Positions 1 to 6,479 of a DNA stretch of 16,976 nt are shown one piece after another. A program made the translations under genes and the position numbers. Each line of letters starts with the position of its first letter. Within the stretch, counting starts at the first letter, position 1. The stretch lies in contig DAML01000016.1 of NCBI GenBank assembly GCA_002497075.1, positions 295 through 17,270 of the forward strand, in the 5' to 3' direction. This DNA comes from Methanomassiliicoccaceae archaeon UBA472. Its GTDB lineage: Archaea > Thermoplasmatota > Thermoplasmata > Methanomassiliicoccales > UBA472. A model generated the notes under the pieces. That model was given only the letters and a program-made list of their open reading frames with translations. It was not told the origin of the DNA and searched no databases.

Positions 1-1
1 G

Positions 2-181
2 GAGGAGAACCCGACCTTCCTGAAGACCGGTGATGTCGCCATCGTAAAGGTCATGCCTACCAAGCCGTTCGTCGTGGAGAAGGCCAAGGACTTCCCGCAG
101 CTGGGAAGGTTCGCCATCCGCGACATGGGTCAGACCGTTGCGGCCGGTATGTGCATCGATGTCGAAAAGAAGGAGATGTAA
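2..181 (+). CDS. tuf: Translation elongation factor EF-1alpha (aEF1A), C-terminal 59 residues, 5' truncated by window
   Basis: The open frame entering from the left edge encodes the last 59 residues and a TAA stop at 179-181. The segment contains GDVAIVKVMPTKP, FPQLGRFAIRDMGQTVAAG and a lysine-rich end, which match the third beta-barrel domain of archaeal/eukaryal EF-1alpha, the GTPase that delivers aminoacyl-tRNA to the ribosome. The G domain lies outside the window, so GTP-binding motifs cannot be checked. The gene is followed after 37 bp by rpsJ on the same strand, the usual archaeal order (EF-1alpha then uS10), which supports both calls. Alternatives such as bacterial EF-Tu or SelB are unlikely given the FAIRDMGQTVAAG ending and the neighbour. 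Confidence 0.93.
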   Translation, partial: EENPTFLKTGDVAIVKVMPTKPFVVEKAKDFPQLGRFAIRDMGQTVAAGMCIDVEKKEM

Positions 182-218
182 ACCCCTTATTCCCTTTCCA
201 TTTTTTGGGGATTGACAC

Positions 219-530
219 ATGGCACAGAGAGCAAGGATATCGCTGAGCGGCACCGACCCGGAAAAGGTGGACAGCGTCTGCACCCAGATAAAGCAGATCT
301 CCACCAGAACTGGTGTGGCCATACGCGGACCGATTCCGCTGCCCACCAAGAGGTTACAGGTGCCCTGCCGCAAGAGCCCGGACGGAGAAGGTTCCGAGAC
401 CTGGGACAGGTGGGAGATGCGCATTCACAAGCGCCTAATCGACCTGGACGCGGACGAGAGGGCCCTGAGGCAACTGATGAGGATCCAAGTCCCAGACGGG
501 GTCAACATCGAGATTGTTCTCAGGTCCTGA
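219..530 (+). CDS. rpsJ: 30S ribosomal protein uS10
   Basis: This 103-residue protein is archaeal/eukaryal uS10, a small-subunit head protein. Recognisable segments are ARISLSGTDPEKVDSVC at the N-terminus, GPIPLPTKRLQVPCRKSPDG in the middle (the loop that reaches toward uS3/uS14), and the C-terminal strand VPDGVNIEIVLRS. The length is close to the roughly 102 residues usual for archaeal members. The start at 219 is the only ATG that gives a standard N-terminus. It lies 37 bp after EF-1alpha, so co-transcription is likely. The spacer holds a short CCCC (183-186) / GGGG (207-210) pair with a T-run between them, and no strong Shine-Dalgarno sequence. The gene ends before a pyrimidine-rich stretch that probably terminates the unit. 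Confidence 0.95.
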   Translation: MAQRARISLSGTDPEKVDSVCTQIKQISTRTGVAIRGPIPLPTKRLQVPCRKSPDGEGSETWDRWEMRIHKRLIDLDADERALRQLMRIQVPDGVNIEIVLRS

Positions 531-552
531 ACGTAAATCACTTAACCAACAC

Positions 553-579
553 CTTTCCTTTCCAAATCTTTCCTTTTTT
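553..579 (+). terminator. Pyrimidine/T-rich tract after rpsJ
   Basis: A run of C/T with three T clusters, ending in six T at 574-579, begins about 22 bp after the rpsJ stop. Archaeal RNA polymerase commonly terminates at T-rich stretches in the non-template strand without needing a hairpin. The call is from position and composition only. Confidence 0.4.
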
Positions 580-604
580 AGTGAATTGTTACTAATGGAC
601 ATAC

Positions 605-624
605 CTTCGATAAATGCATCGAAG
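605..624. repeat. Perfect 7-bp inverted repeat upstream of the MscS promoter
   Basis: CTTCGAT (605-611) and ATCGAAG (618-624) are exact reverse complements separated by six bases. The dyad lies 17 bp upstream of the TATA-like box at 641-648. It could be an operator for the channel gene or an RNA hairpin at the 3' end of the rpsJ transcript. The sequence does not decide between these. Confidence 0.45.
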
Positions 625-640
625 ACCTGGCGGGACAATC

Positions 641-648
641 ATAATAAA
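641..648 (+). promoter_or_regulatory. TATA-like box for the MscS-type channel gene
   Basis: ATAATAAA lies with its centre about 27 bp before the ATG at 672. This is the archaeal distance between TATA box and transcription start, so the mRNA would begin at or next to the start codon. No Shine-Dalgarno sequence is visible before the ATG, as expected for a leaderless message. Confidence 0.5.
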
Positions 649-671
649 GGGCATGGGCCTTAGTTGGGCTG

Positions 672-1541
672 ATGGCGGACCCAACCATTCTCGGGCTATC
701 GGTCACCGACCTGGTGGGATTCATAATGGTCGTACTGGCAACGGTGGTCCTGGCCAAGGGCACCAATATGCTCTCCCGGAGAATTCTCGATGAACGCGTA
801 TCCCGCGCCCAGTCCAAGGCCATGGCCAGGCTGTTTCAGTACATCGTTCTGGCGATAGGGTTGTACCTGGGCTTCTGGGAGGTTCTCGGTCTGGACATGG
901 CCGCCCTGCTTGCATCCCTGGGGATACTTGGTATAGGTGTCGCCCTAGCCTCTCAGCAGGTGCTGATGAACGCCTTCTCAGGAATACTCCTGTCTATCAT
1001 AAAACCGGTCAAGATGGACGAGTGGATCGAGGTGTCCGGCCTTCCGGTGACAGGCATCGGCCGGGTCAAGGACATCAACCTGATGAACACCGTGCTCAAG
1101 GACCTGGACGGCCGCATACTGTACGTTCCGAACTCAGTGATGGTGAACAACAAGGTCATCAACTACTCCCGGGCGGGGATTGTCGCCATCCGCATCCCGG
1201 TATGGCTCCAATCTTTGAATGACTTCGAAAGGGTCAAGAACATAGTGCTGGACGTTGCGGACAAAGACCCCCTGATCCTTCCTAATGTGGGGGAGGAGGA
1301 GCGGAAGAGAGTGACAAAGACCTTCGAGCTCAAGAGCGTAAGCAGATATCTGGAGAAGAGGGTTGACATTTCGCACTTCCCACCCTCGATAATCATCAAG
1401 GACATCCAGCGGGAGAAGGTCAAGGTGGACATCAAGATCTGGATCCGTGACGTTTCCAAGAGGGACGAGATCGTGACCGGTTATCTGGACTCCCTCCGGC
1501 TGCGCTTCGCCAAAGAAGGCATTGAGTTCGGGGACGACTGA
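672..1541 (+). CDS. MscS-family small-conductance mechanosensitive ion channel
   Basis: This 289-residue membrane protein has the minimal MscS layout. There are three hydrophobic segments at about residues 12-30, 54-73 and 76-110. The last is the Gly/Ala-rich pore helix (ASLGILGIGVALASQQ), running into NAFSGILLSIIKPVKMDEWI. The cytoplasmic beta domain follows, with GRVKDINLMNT and DGRILYVPNSVMVNNKVINY, then an alpha/beta domain to the end. Such channels open under membrane tension and release solutes after hypo-osmotic shock. The length is close to that of E. coli MscS (286). It appears to be a single-gene unit with its own TATA-like box and no Shine-Dalgarno sequence. The ATG at 672 is preferred because it gives a short N-terminus directly before the first helix. 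Ion selectivity cannot be read from the sequence. Confidence 0.92.
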   Translation: MADPTILGLSVTDLVGFIMVVLATVVLAKGTNMLSRRILDERVSRAQSKAMARLFQYIVLAIGLYLGFWEVLGLDMAALLASLGILGIGVALASQQVLMNAFSGILLSIIKPVKMDEWIEVSGLPVTGIGRVKDINLMNTVLKDLDGRILYVPNSVMVNNKVINYSRAGIVAIRIPVWLQSLNDFERVKNIVLDVADKDPLILPNVGEEERKRVTKTFELKSVSRYLEKRVDISHFPPSIIIKDIQREKVKVDIKIWIRDVSKRDEIVTGYLDSLRLRFAKEGIEFGDD

Positions 1542-1549
1542 GGGAAGAA

Positions 1550-1557
1550 CTTAATCT
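1550..1557 (+). promoter_or_regulatory. TATA-like box for ilvD
   Basis: CTTAATCT is centred about 29 bp before the ilvD ATG at 1583, after a purine-rich GGGAAGAA stretch that could act as the TFB recognition element. The spacing predicts a leaderless or very short-leader mRNA. Confidence 0.45.
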
Positions 1558-1582
1558 AACCGGTTTCACATAACCGTTCCCG

Positions 1583-3229
1583 ATGCGAAGCGACGCGGTC
1601 AAGAAAGGGGTGGACCGGGCCCCACAGCGCAGCCTGCTGCGAGCTACCGGGCTGACCGATGCTGATATGGAAAAGCCGTTGATAGGCATTGCCAACTCCT
1701 GGAACGATGTGGTCCCCGGGCACATCCACCTGAACGAGCTGGCCGAGGAGGTCCGAAAGGGAATTATCGAGGCCGGAGGAGTGCCGCTGACCTTCGGGGT
1801 CCCGGGAGTCTGCGACGGAGTGGCCATGGGCCACGCCGGAATGCGCTATTCCCTGGTGTCCAGGGATGTCATCTCCGACTGCGTGGAGATCATGGTCCAA
1901 GCGCACTGCATGGACGGTTGGGTGGGCGTAACCAACTGCGACAAGATCACCCCGGGCATGTTGATGGCCGCCGGCCGTCTCGACCTGCCTACCCTCATAC
2001 TCACCGGCGGGCCGATGGAGCCTGGCCGCAGGGACGATAACGGTCTTGACCTGCAGAGCGTGTTCGAGGCGCTCGGGGCCAACAAGGCCGGGAAGATGAG
2101 CGAGGCCGAGGTCCTGGAGATCGAAAGATGCGCCTGCCCCGGACAGGGGGCCTGCTCCGGTCTGTTCACCGCTAATACCATGGCCTGCCTGACCGAAGCT
2201 CTGGGATTGAGCCTTACCGGCTGCGGTTCCATGCTGGCCACTGACTATCGCAAGAAGGAGCTGGCGCGGGCCACCGGAAGGCGCATCGTCGAGCTGGTCA
2301 AGGAAGGCATGAACGCCCGGAAGATAGTAACAAAGGGGTCCTTCACCAACGCCATCGTCCTGGACATGGCTATCGGCGGCTCCAGCAACACCGCCCTGCA
2401 CATTCCAGCTATAGCCGCGGACTTTGGCATCGACGTCGATCTGCGCACTTTCGACGAGATATCCAAGAAGGTCCCGCATCTCACCAGCATTAAGCCCAGC
2501 GGTCCCTACTACATGAAGGACTTCGATGCCGCGGGCGGCGTCCCGGCCATGTTGAAACGGCTTCAGGACGATCTCTCTGACGAGATGACGGTCAACGGTA
2601 AATCCATCAAGGAGATCGCCTGCCAGGCCATAGTTCGCGACGAGGAGGTCATCCGTCCGAAGGACCGGCCGTTCCACGTTGAGGGCGGGATAGCGGTGCT
2701 CTACGGTAACTTGGCTCCACAGGGTTCGGTGGTCAAACAGGCCGCGGTGTCGCCGGATATGATGAGGTTCGAAGGCACGGCCAAAGTATTCGATTCCGAG
2801 CAGGAAGCGTACGAGGCGATATCCGCCCGGAAGATAGTGGCCGGTGACGTGGTAGTGATACGTTACGAGGGGCCCAAGGGCGGCCCGGGGATGCCGGAGA
2901 TGCTCTCCCCGACCAGTTTGATAGCTGGAATGGGATTGTCCAACAGCGTGGCGCTGATAACCGACGGACGTTTCTCCGGAGCGACCAGAGGACCTTGCAT
3001 AGGCCATGTGTCTCCGGAGGCCTTTGACAAGGGTCCTATAGCCGCGATTCGCGACGGAGACCGCATATCCATCGACATACCAGGCCGCAAGATCGATCTG
3101 CTGGTCCCACAGAAGGAGATCGATGAGCGCCTGGCCAAGGTGGTGGTCGTGGACCGCAAGCCGACCGGCGTTTTGGCCAAGTATCGCCGGCTGGTCAGAG
3201 ATGCTTCCACCGGAGCCATCTGCCGTTGA
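1583..3229 (+). CDS. ilvD: Dihydroxy-acid dehydratase
   Basis: This 548-residue enzyme of the IlvD/EDD family dehydrates 2,3-dihydroxy-isovalerate and 2,3-dihydroxy-3-methylvalerate to the 2-oxo acids, the penultimate step of valine and isoleucine synthesis. Family motifs are the N-terminal MRSDAVKKGVDRAPQRSLLR, VCDGVAMGHAGMRYSL (C77), TNCDKITPGMLMAA (C119), PGQGACSGLFTANTM (C191), and DGRFSGATRGPCIGHVSPEA near the C-terminus. C119 and C191 are the expected Fe-S ligands. The early segment reads VVPGHIHL where oxygen-tolerant [2Fe-2S] members carry PCN, so this looks like the PGH type found in methanogens and E. coli, probably oxygen-sensitive. 6-phosphogluconate dehydratase is less likely from the N-terminus and length. 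No other ilv gene is adjacent; tRNA-Ala follows on the same strand. Confidence 0.96.
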   Translation: MRSDAVKKGVDRAPQRSLLRATGLTDADMEKPLIGIANSWNDVVPGHIHLNELAEEVRKGIIEAGGVPLTFGVPGVCDGVAMGHAGMRYSLVSRDVISDCVEIMVQAHCMDGWVGVTNCDKITPGMLMAAGRLDLPTLILTGGPMEPGRRDDNGLDLQSVFEALGANKAGKMSEAEVLEIERCACPGQGACSGLFTANTMACLTEALGLSLTGCGSMLATDYRKKELARATGRRIVELVKEGMNARKIVTKGSFTNAIVLDMAIGGSSNTALHIPAIAADFGIDVDLRTFDEISKKVPHLTSIKPSGPYYMKDFDAAGGVPAMLKRLQDDLSDEMTVNGKSIKEIACQAIVRDEEVIRPKDRPFHVEGGIAVLYGNLAPQGSVVKQAAVSPDMMRFEGTAKVFDSEQEAYEAISARKIVAGDVVVIRYEGPKGGPGMPEMLSPTSLIAGMGLSNSVALITDGRFSGATRGPCIGHVSPEAFDKGPIAAIRDGDRISIDIPGRKIDLLVPQKEIDERLAKVVVVDRKPTGVLAKYRRLVRDASTGAICR

Positions 3230-3237
3230 CCTCGAAA

Positions 3238-3247
3238 CCTTTTTATT
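3238..3247 (+). promoter_or_regulatory. TATA-like box for tRNA-Ala
   Basis: CCTTTTTATT, preceded by CGAAA as a possible TFB recognition element, is centred about 30 bp before the mature tRNA 5' end at 3273. It begins 9 bp after the ilvD stop codon, so the tRNA probably has its own promoter rather than depending on ilvD read-through. Confidence 0.45.
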
Positions 3248-3272
3248 CAAACTTCTTTTATGCGGCCACACT

Positions 3273-3346
3273 GGGCGGGTAGATCAGCTCGGAAGATCGC
3301 CTGCTTTGCAAGCAGGAAGCCCCGGGTTCAAATCCCGGCCCGTCCA
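3273..3346 (+). tRNA. tRNA-Ala (anticodon TGC)
   Basis: A complete 74-nt cloverleaf can be folded by eye. The acceptor stem GGGCGGG pairs with CCCGTCC (3339-3345) and includes the G3-U70 wobble that defines alanine identity. The D stem is GATC/GATC, the anticodon stem CCTGC/GCAGG with loop TTTGCAA (anticodon 3307-3309), the variable loop AAGCC, and the T arm CCGGG-TTCAAAT-CCCGG. The discriminator base is A3346. The next bases are CTT, so the terminal CCA is not encoded and must be added afterwards. There is no intron. Five T at 3348-3352 follow directly and probably terminate transcription. Confidence 0.97.
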
Positions 3347-3347
3347 C

Positions 3348-3355
3348 TTTTTCTT
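3348..3355 (+). terminator. T-rich terminator after tRNA-Ala
   Basis: TTTTTCTT starts two bases after the discriminator base of the tRNA. A short T-run directly after a tRNA is the usual archaeal termination signal. Confidence 0.5.
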
Positions 3356-3388
3356 CAATTCCCAACAGAAATGGCATTCCCACCGGCT

Positions 3389-3402
3389 ATCTCGCGCGAG
3401 AT
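3389..3402. repeat. Perfect 14-bp palindrome
   Basis: ATCTCGCGCGAGAT is its own reverse complement. It touches the stop codon of the putative minus-strand small ORF (stop at 3402-3404). As RNA it would give about five pairs around a four-base GCGC loop. No T-run follows on either strand, so a classical terminator is not evident. Confidence 0.4.
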
Positions 3403-3539
3403 CAATACCTTCTTGGCCGAGCTCGCTGCTTGATGTTGGCAGTTGCTATTGACCTTTTACGGTCCCGCTTGCGGTCCTTCCTCTCCTTGCGGACCTTGAC
3501 AACTGGCGCCTCGGCCATGATCCATTCCGGTTTCGTCAT
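3402..3539 (-). CDS. Putative small basic protein, 45 residues, unrecognised
   Basis: A minus-strand frame from ATG (3537-3539) to TGA (3402-3404) encodes 45 residues: MTKPEWIMAEAPVVKV, then the highly charged RKERKDRKRDRKR, then SIATANIKQRARPRRY. I do not recognise it. The central K/R/D-rich block resembles nucleic-acid-binding tails of small archaeal proteins. Reasons to take it seriously are codon use with G/C mostly in third positions like the neighbours, no overlap with another gene, and a TATA-like GATTAATC (3569-3576) about 34 bp upstream. There is no clear Shine-Dalgarno sequence. An internal ATG (Met8, 3516-3518) is an alternative start. It lies convergent to the tRNA and divergent from the gene at 3624. 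It could still be a chance frame in an otherwise empty spacer. Confidence 0.42.
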   Translation of the reverse strand: MTKPEWIMAEAPVVKVRKERKDRKRDRKRSIATANIKQRARPRRY

Positions 3540-3568
3540 GTGATCTTATGAACATTCAGCCCGGAAGG

Positions 3569-3576
3569 GATTAATC
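3569..3576 (-). promoter_or_regulatory. Possible TATA-like box for the small basic ORF
   Basis: GATTAATC is centred about 34 bp upstream of the minus-strand ATG at 3539, which would give a leader of roughly 7 nt. The element is an imperfect palindrome and might be read in either direction, so the assignment is tentative. Confidence 0.3.
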
Positions 3577-3623
3577 ATTTTGGCCGTTCCTGCACATTCA
3601 ACCCTTTTTTCACCGGACTGCAA

Positions 3624-4646
3624 ATGAATATGTGCATGGATGCTGCATATTACAGCAGGGGATTGGAATTGGGACCTTTCAGGGATCATCTGATTAAAAA
3701 AGGGGTCGGTGAACCCCGAGTCGAATCGGCACTGGCGAACGCGGCTGAGCTCGAAGGTCATCTCACCAGGTCAGGGCGCGATATCGGCAACTGTGACACG
3801 GCCTGTCTGGACCAGTACCTAGCAAATCTGATATCAGAGGGCCGTAACGAACCTGAGAGGTTGGTGGACATAGCCAGGTACTGCGCATTCCGATCCCGTC
3901 CGGACCTGTTCATACATCTGGCGACGATGATCAATTCCTATGACATCCTGCCCCTCATGGAATGGAGGCTTCGCAAGTTGCACGGCAGGGACAAGTGCGA
4001 GGCCGTTTTCCACGGTTTCGAGAGGCCACCGCTTGGCACCCCCACCGACGCGTACCCTCCCCTCACGGCAAGGATACTTCACCGAATGGAAGGAGAGATG
4101 TCATCGGAACAGGTCAGAGACCTGTTGACCTGGAACTATCACGAGATACCGCCCTCAGCGTTCCAGGCCATGAAGGAAAGGTACGAGGCCGCGGCGAGCA
4201 TAGATGAATTCCTGGCTTCGGAACATGATAGATTGGTCGAAGAGCTGAAGGAACGTTTCCGTAGCGGCCAGGCATGGTACGAACAGGAGGTGACCCAGGA
4301 TTTCGTGGACCACGTGGCCTCCGACCAGAGGTTGCAGACCGGGGTGAGGGACGGAGATCGCATAATCTGCGTCAAGGTGCCTTTCGATCCCAAGAACTAC
4401 TACCGAGAGACGGAACCTCAGCTCCGCCGCTACCACTATTGCCATTGCCCACTGGCCCGCTCGGCCCTTAAGGATGGAAGGTTTCTGCCATCCTCGTCTC
4501 TATGCTATTGCAGCGCGGGGTTCACCAAGCTTCCCTGGGACATCATCTTCGAAGAGGATACAGAGGTGGAAATATTGGAAACGGTGCTTGGAGGAGGGAA
4601 CCGTTGCGTTTTCTCCATACGGATACCGCAAGGCAAGATGAAGTGA
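3624..4646 (+). CDS. Cysteine-rich protein of unknown function
   Basis: This 340-residue soluble protein has no signal peptide or membrane segment. The first ~220 residues are charged and appear mostly helical, with scattered Cys (C4, C57, C61, C87, C125). The C-terminal ~100 residues hold two paired cysteine motifs, YHYCHCPLARSAL (C273, C275) and SLCYCSAGFTKLPWD (C294, C296), then VEILETVLGGGNRCVFSIRIP (C328). CxC plus CYCxAGF followed by a strand-rich ending recalls small domains found in clostridia and archaea, possibly DUF6144 or relatives of ATC-hydrolase-like proteins. That is from memory and unverified. The clustered cysteines suggest metal or Fe-S binding. In-frame ATGs at 3624, 3630 and 3636 compete; 3624 is the longest. 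It stands alone on its strand between tRNA-Ala and the M28 peptidase, so context gives no function. Confidence 0.8.
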   Translation: MNMCMDAAYYSRGLELGPFRDHLIKKGVGEPRVESALANAAELEGHLTRSGRDIGNCDTACLDQYLANLISEGRNEPERLVDIARYCAFRSRPDLFIHLATMINSYDILPLMEWRLRKLHGRDKCEAVFHGFERPPLGTPTDAYPPLTARILHRMEGEMSSEQVRDLLTWNYHEIPPSAFQAMKERYEAAASIDEFLASEHDRLVEELKERFRSGQAWYEQEVTQDFVDHVASDQRLQTGVRDGDRIICVKVPFDPKNYYRETEPQLRRYHYCHCPLARSALKDGRFLPSSSLCYCSAGFTKLPWDIIFEEDTEVEILETVLGGGNRCVFSIRIPQGKMK

Positions 4647-4670
4647 GCTGGAAGGCCTCTGGCCTAGCCA

Positions 4671-4681
4671 TCCCCTTTTTT
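4671..4681 (+). terminator. C/T tract between the cysteine-rich gene and the peptidase gene
   Basis: TCCCC followed by six T (4676-4681) lies about 25 bp after the stop codon at 4646 and directly before the next promoter. It is a plausible T-run terminator. Confidence 0.35.
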
Positions 4682-4690
4682 CAATATTGC

Positions 4691-4698
4691 TTTATAGC
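4691..4698 (+). promoter_or_regulatory. TATA-like box for the M28 peptidase gene
   Basis: TTTATAGC is one of the best TATA matches in the window, centred about 30 bp before the ATG at 4724. This predicts a leader of only a few nucleotides and argues for starting the gene at 4724 rather than at upstream codons of the same frame. Confidence 0.55.
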
Positions 4699-4723
4699 AT
4701 TCTTTCCATTCAAAACCCTGCCC

Positions 4724-6376
4724 ATGCGAAGCAAGTTCATAACGCTCCTGGTCGCCATCGTGGTGCTCGTCCCTGCTCTTTACATCATTCCGGGGACCAT
4801 CGCCGCCGGGGTGGACACTTCGGCCGCTGACGGTATCATCGATGAGAACTGGGACGGAGGCAACGTCATCTTCTTGACGGAGGAACTGTGCAACATATCG
4901 TCCAATTACCGGACCTTCCGGGTCAGCGGCTCACAGGGTGCGGACGAGGCGGCCCATTTCATCGCTGAACGTTTCGCTTCCTACGGTCTGCAGGTGACCA
5001 TGGAGAACTTCACCATGCCGGTCTGGAACCTCACTGATGAACCGGCGCTCACGATCGATGCGGACGGCAACTCGTCCACAGAGGGAATATTGATCGGCTC
5101 CTTCAACTGCGAGAGCTTCAGCAAGCCCACTCCGCACGATGGATTGGTCGACGAGCTGGTTAGCCTTCCACTGCCTCAGGCCATCAATTACGACGAGATA
5201 GGCCGGAGGGCCATCGACCGGCAGGCCTGGGACAACATCAACATTTCCGGCAAGGTCCTTCTCATCGGGAGGGAGGTACGCTGGTCCACCGGCTGGGAGG
5301 GCGTGTTCAAGGAGAAGCTTCTGGCCCAGCCCCCGGCCGCCGTCATCTATCATTATCACTATCCCTGGATGAGCTACGCCCAGCAAAGCTCTCAGTCATC
5401 GAGCGGCGGATTGCCGTTGGGGGAAATGGGGCCGATCTTCTGGAACCTGAACATTCCGGTCGGCTCGGTCAACTACAGTGATGGACAGCTGCTGGTCAGA
5501 ACGACCATGGACGGCGGTCTGGTGAACATGAGCGTTCCTTCGGTCATCACCCAGGGAACGCACAGGAACGTGGTGGCCGACGTGAGAACGGAAGGCAGCC
5601 CGAGCAAGCTGGTGCTCTTCGGGGCTCATTACGACACGGTCCTGAGCGAAGGCTACGTGGACAACTCCGCCGGGGTGGCCGCGGTCCTGGAAACGGCGAG
5701 AATGGTGCAGGAGGCGGTCGATGCAGGCGAACTGAATCTCAAGTACGGCATGCGCTTCGTGGCCTTCGCCGGCGAGGAGATGGGCATGGCCGGCTCCTTG
5801 CATTACGTGAGCATGCACCGTGACGAAATGAAGGACCAGGTGGCCAGTATAATCGCCGATTCCATAGGGTCCTCCGACCTTAAGGTGACCTTGGCCGGCT
5901 CGGACGGCGATGTCGACCTCAACTTCGTCGCTGACGAGGCATGCGGGAGACTGGGCATCGCTCGTGCCTACCAGGACCTGGCCGGTTCGGACCATTATGC
6001 CTTCATGTTCCCCAACTGGATGTCCAACGAGCTGAACAGCGCCTGGGGCAAGGACCTGGACATCGGCCGCGGACTGGAATCCACCAGCACCATGTGCGTC
6101 TATTCCGAACCGCTGACCATGTACGATAACCCCGGCAGCGAGGCCAACGGGCGCATCCACACCTCCCTCGATTCACGGGAAGCGGTGGAGGCCGGGGAAT
6201 GGATCGAGGAGCAGGACCTGATCGACCAGGCCCAGGTGTACGCCCTTATGGCTTTGTACTCGGGCATCGGGATATACGAACCGAACTACGATTACCTTCC
6301 ATACGTGATCGTTCTGGTGGCAGTGACCCTGATCATAGCCTTCTTCATGCTGCGCCGGTGGCGCATAGATACCTGA
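4724..6376 (+). CDS. Membrane-anchored M28-family metallopeptidase
   Basis: This 550-residue protein is predicted to face the outside of the cell. Residues 5-28 form a hydrophobic signal/anchor (FITLLVAIVVLVPALYII). Residues ~120-270 look like a PA-type insertion. The M28 catalytic domain follows with LVLFGAHYDT (H302), VDNSAG (D313), FAGEE (E351 base, E352 ligand), IIADS (D379) and GRIHTSLDS (H479), the expected five-ligand di-zinc set; SDHYAF (421-426) is also typical. Residues ~525-545 form a second membrane helix, followed by RRWRIDT. The likely activity is aminopeptidase or carboxypeptidase cleavage of exogenous peptides; the substrate cannot be read. The frame is open back to 4502 but overlaps the upstream gene, and 4724 gives a proper signal segment plus a TATA box at the right distance. 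It is convergent with the SPFH gene. Confidence 0.9.
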   Translation: MRSKFITLLVAIVVLVPALYIIPGTIAAGVDTSAADGIIDENWDGGNVIFLTEELCNISSNYRTFRVSGSQGADEAAHFIAERFASYGLQVTMENFTMPVWNLTDEPALTIDADGNSSTEGILIGSFNCESFSKPTPHDGLVDELVSLPLPQAINYDEIGRRAIDRQAWDNINISGKVLLIGREVRWSTGWEGVFKEKLLAQPPAAVIYHYHYPWMSYAQQSSQSSSGGLPLGEMGPIFWNLNIPVGSVNYSDGQLLVRTTMDGGLVNMSVPSVITQGTHRNVVADVRTEGSPSKLVLFGAHYDTVLSEGYVDNSAGVAAVLETARMVQEAVDAGELNLKYGMRFVAFAGEEMGMAGSLHYVSMHRDEMKDQVASIIADSIGSSDLKVTLAGSDGDVDLNFVADEACGRLGIARAYQDLAGSDHYAFMFPNWMSNELNSAWGKDLDIGRGLESTSTMCVYSEPLTMYDNPGSEANGRIHTSLDSREAVEAGEWIEEQDLIDQAQVYALMALYSGIGIYEPNYDYLPYVIVLVAVTLIIAFFMLRRWRIDT

Positions 6377-6399
6377 TATCGTCAAGCGCAGGTTTCGAT

Positions 6400-6451
6400 C
6401 CTAAAGTATTAGGGTTTACTTTATCGGCTATCATTTCCTAATAAAAATTAG
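6400..6451. terminator. Two small inverted repeats in the convergent spacer
   Basis: CCTAA (6400-6404) pairs with TTAGG (6409-6413) over a 4-base loop, and CTAAT (6438-6442) pairs with ATTAG (6447-6451) over AAAA. The region is AT-rich and lies between the convergent peptidase (ends 6376) and SPFH (ends 6480) genes, so it may terminate transcription from both sides. Stems of 5 bp are weak evidence. Confidence 0.3.
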
Positions 6452-6479
6452 AGAAAAGAGGTTTGGGCGGTAAGGGGTT

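Noticed and set aside
212..595. Plus-strand 127-codon frame overlapping rpsJ
   Set aside because: It is a frame-shifted reading of the uS10 gene, which has the correct family sequence in the other frame.
1556..3271. Very long minus-strand open frame (about 571 codons) opposite ilvD
   Set aside because: It is the mirror of a strongly supported ilvD gene in GC-rich DNA, reads as low-complexity His/Gly/Arg-rich sequence with no domain, and would overlap the tRNA.
3347..3623. Possible integrated element next to tRNA-Ala
   Set aside because: tRNA 3' ends are common integration targets, but there is no integrase gene and no second copy of the tRNA 3' end in the window.
4502..4723. N-terminal extension of the M28 peptidase frame
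   Set aside because: The frame is open, but it overlaps the upstream gene by 145 bp, would bury the signal anchor internally, and lies upstream of the TATA box at 4691.
5396..6160. Minus-strand open frame opposite the M28 peptidase
   Set aside because: The His/Gly/Val-rich composition is typical of antisense to a GC-rich gene. The plus strand carries the full set of zinc ligands.
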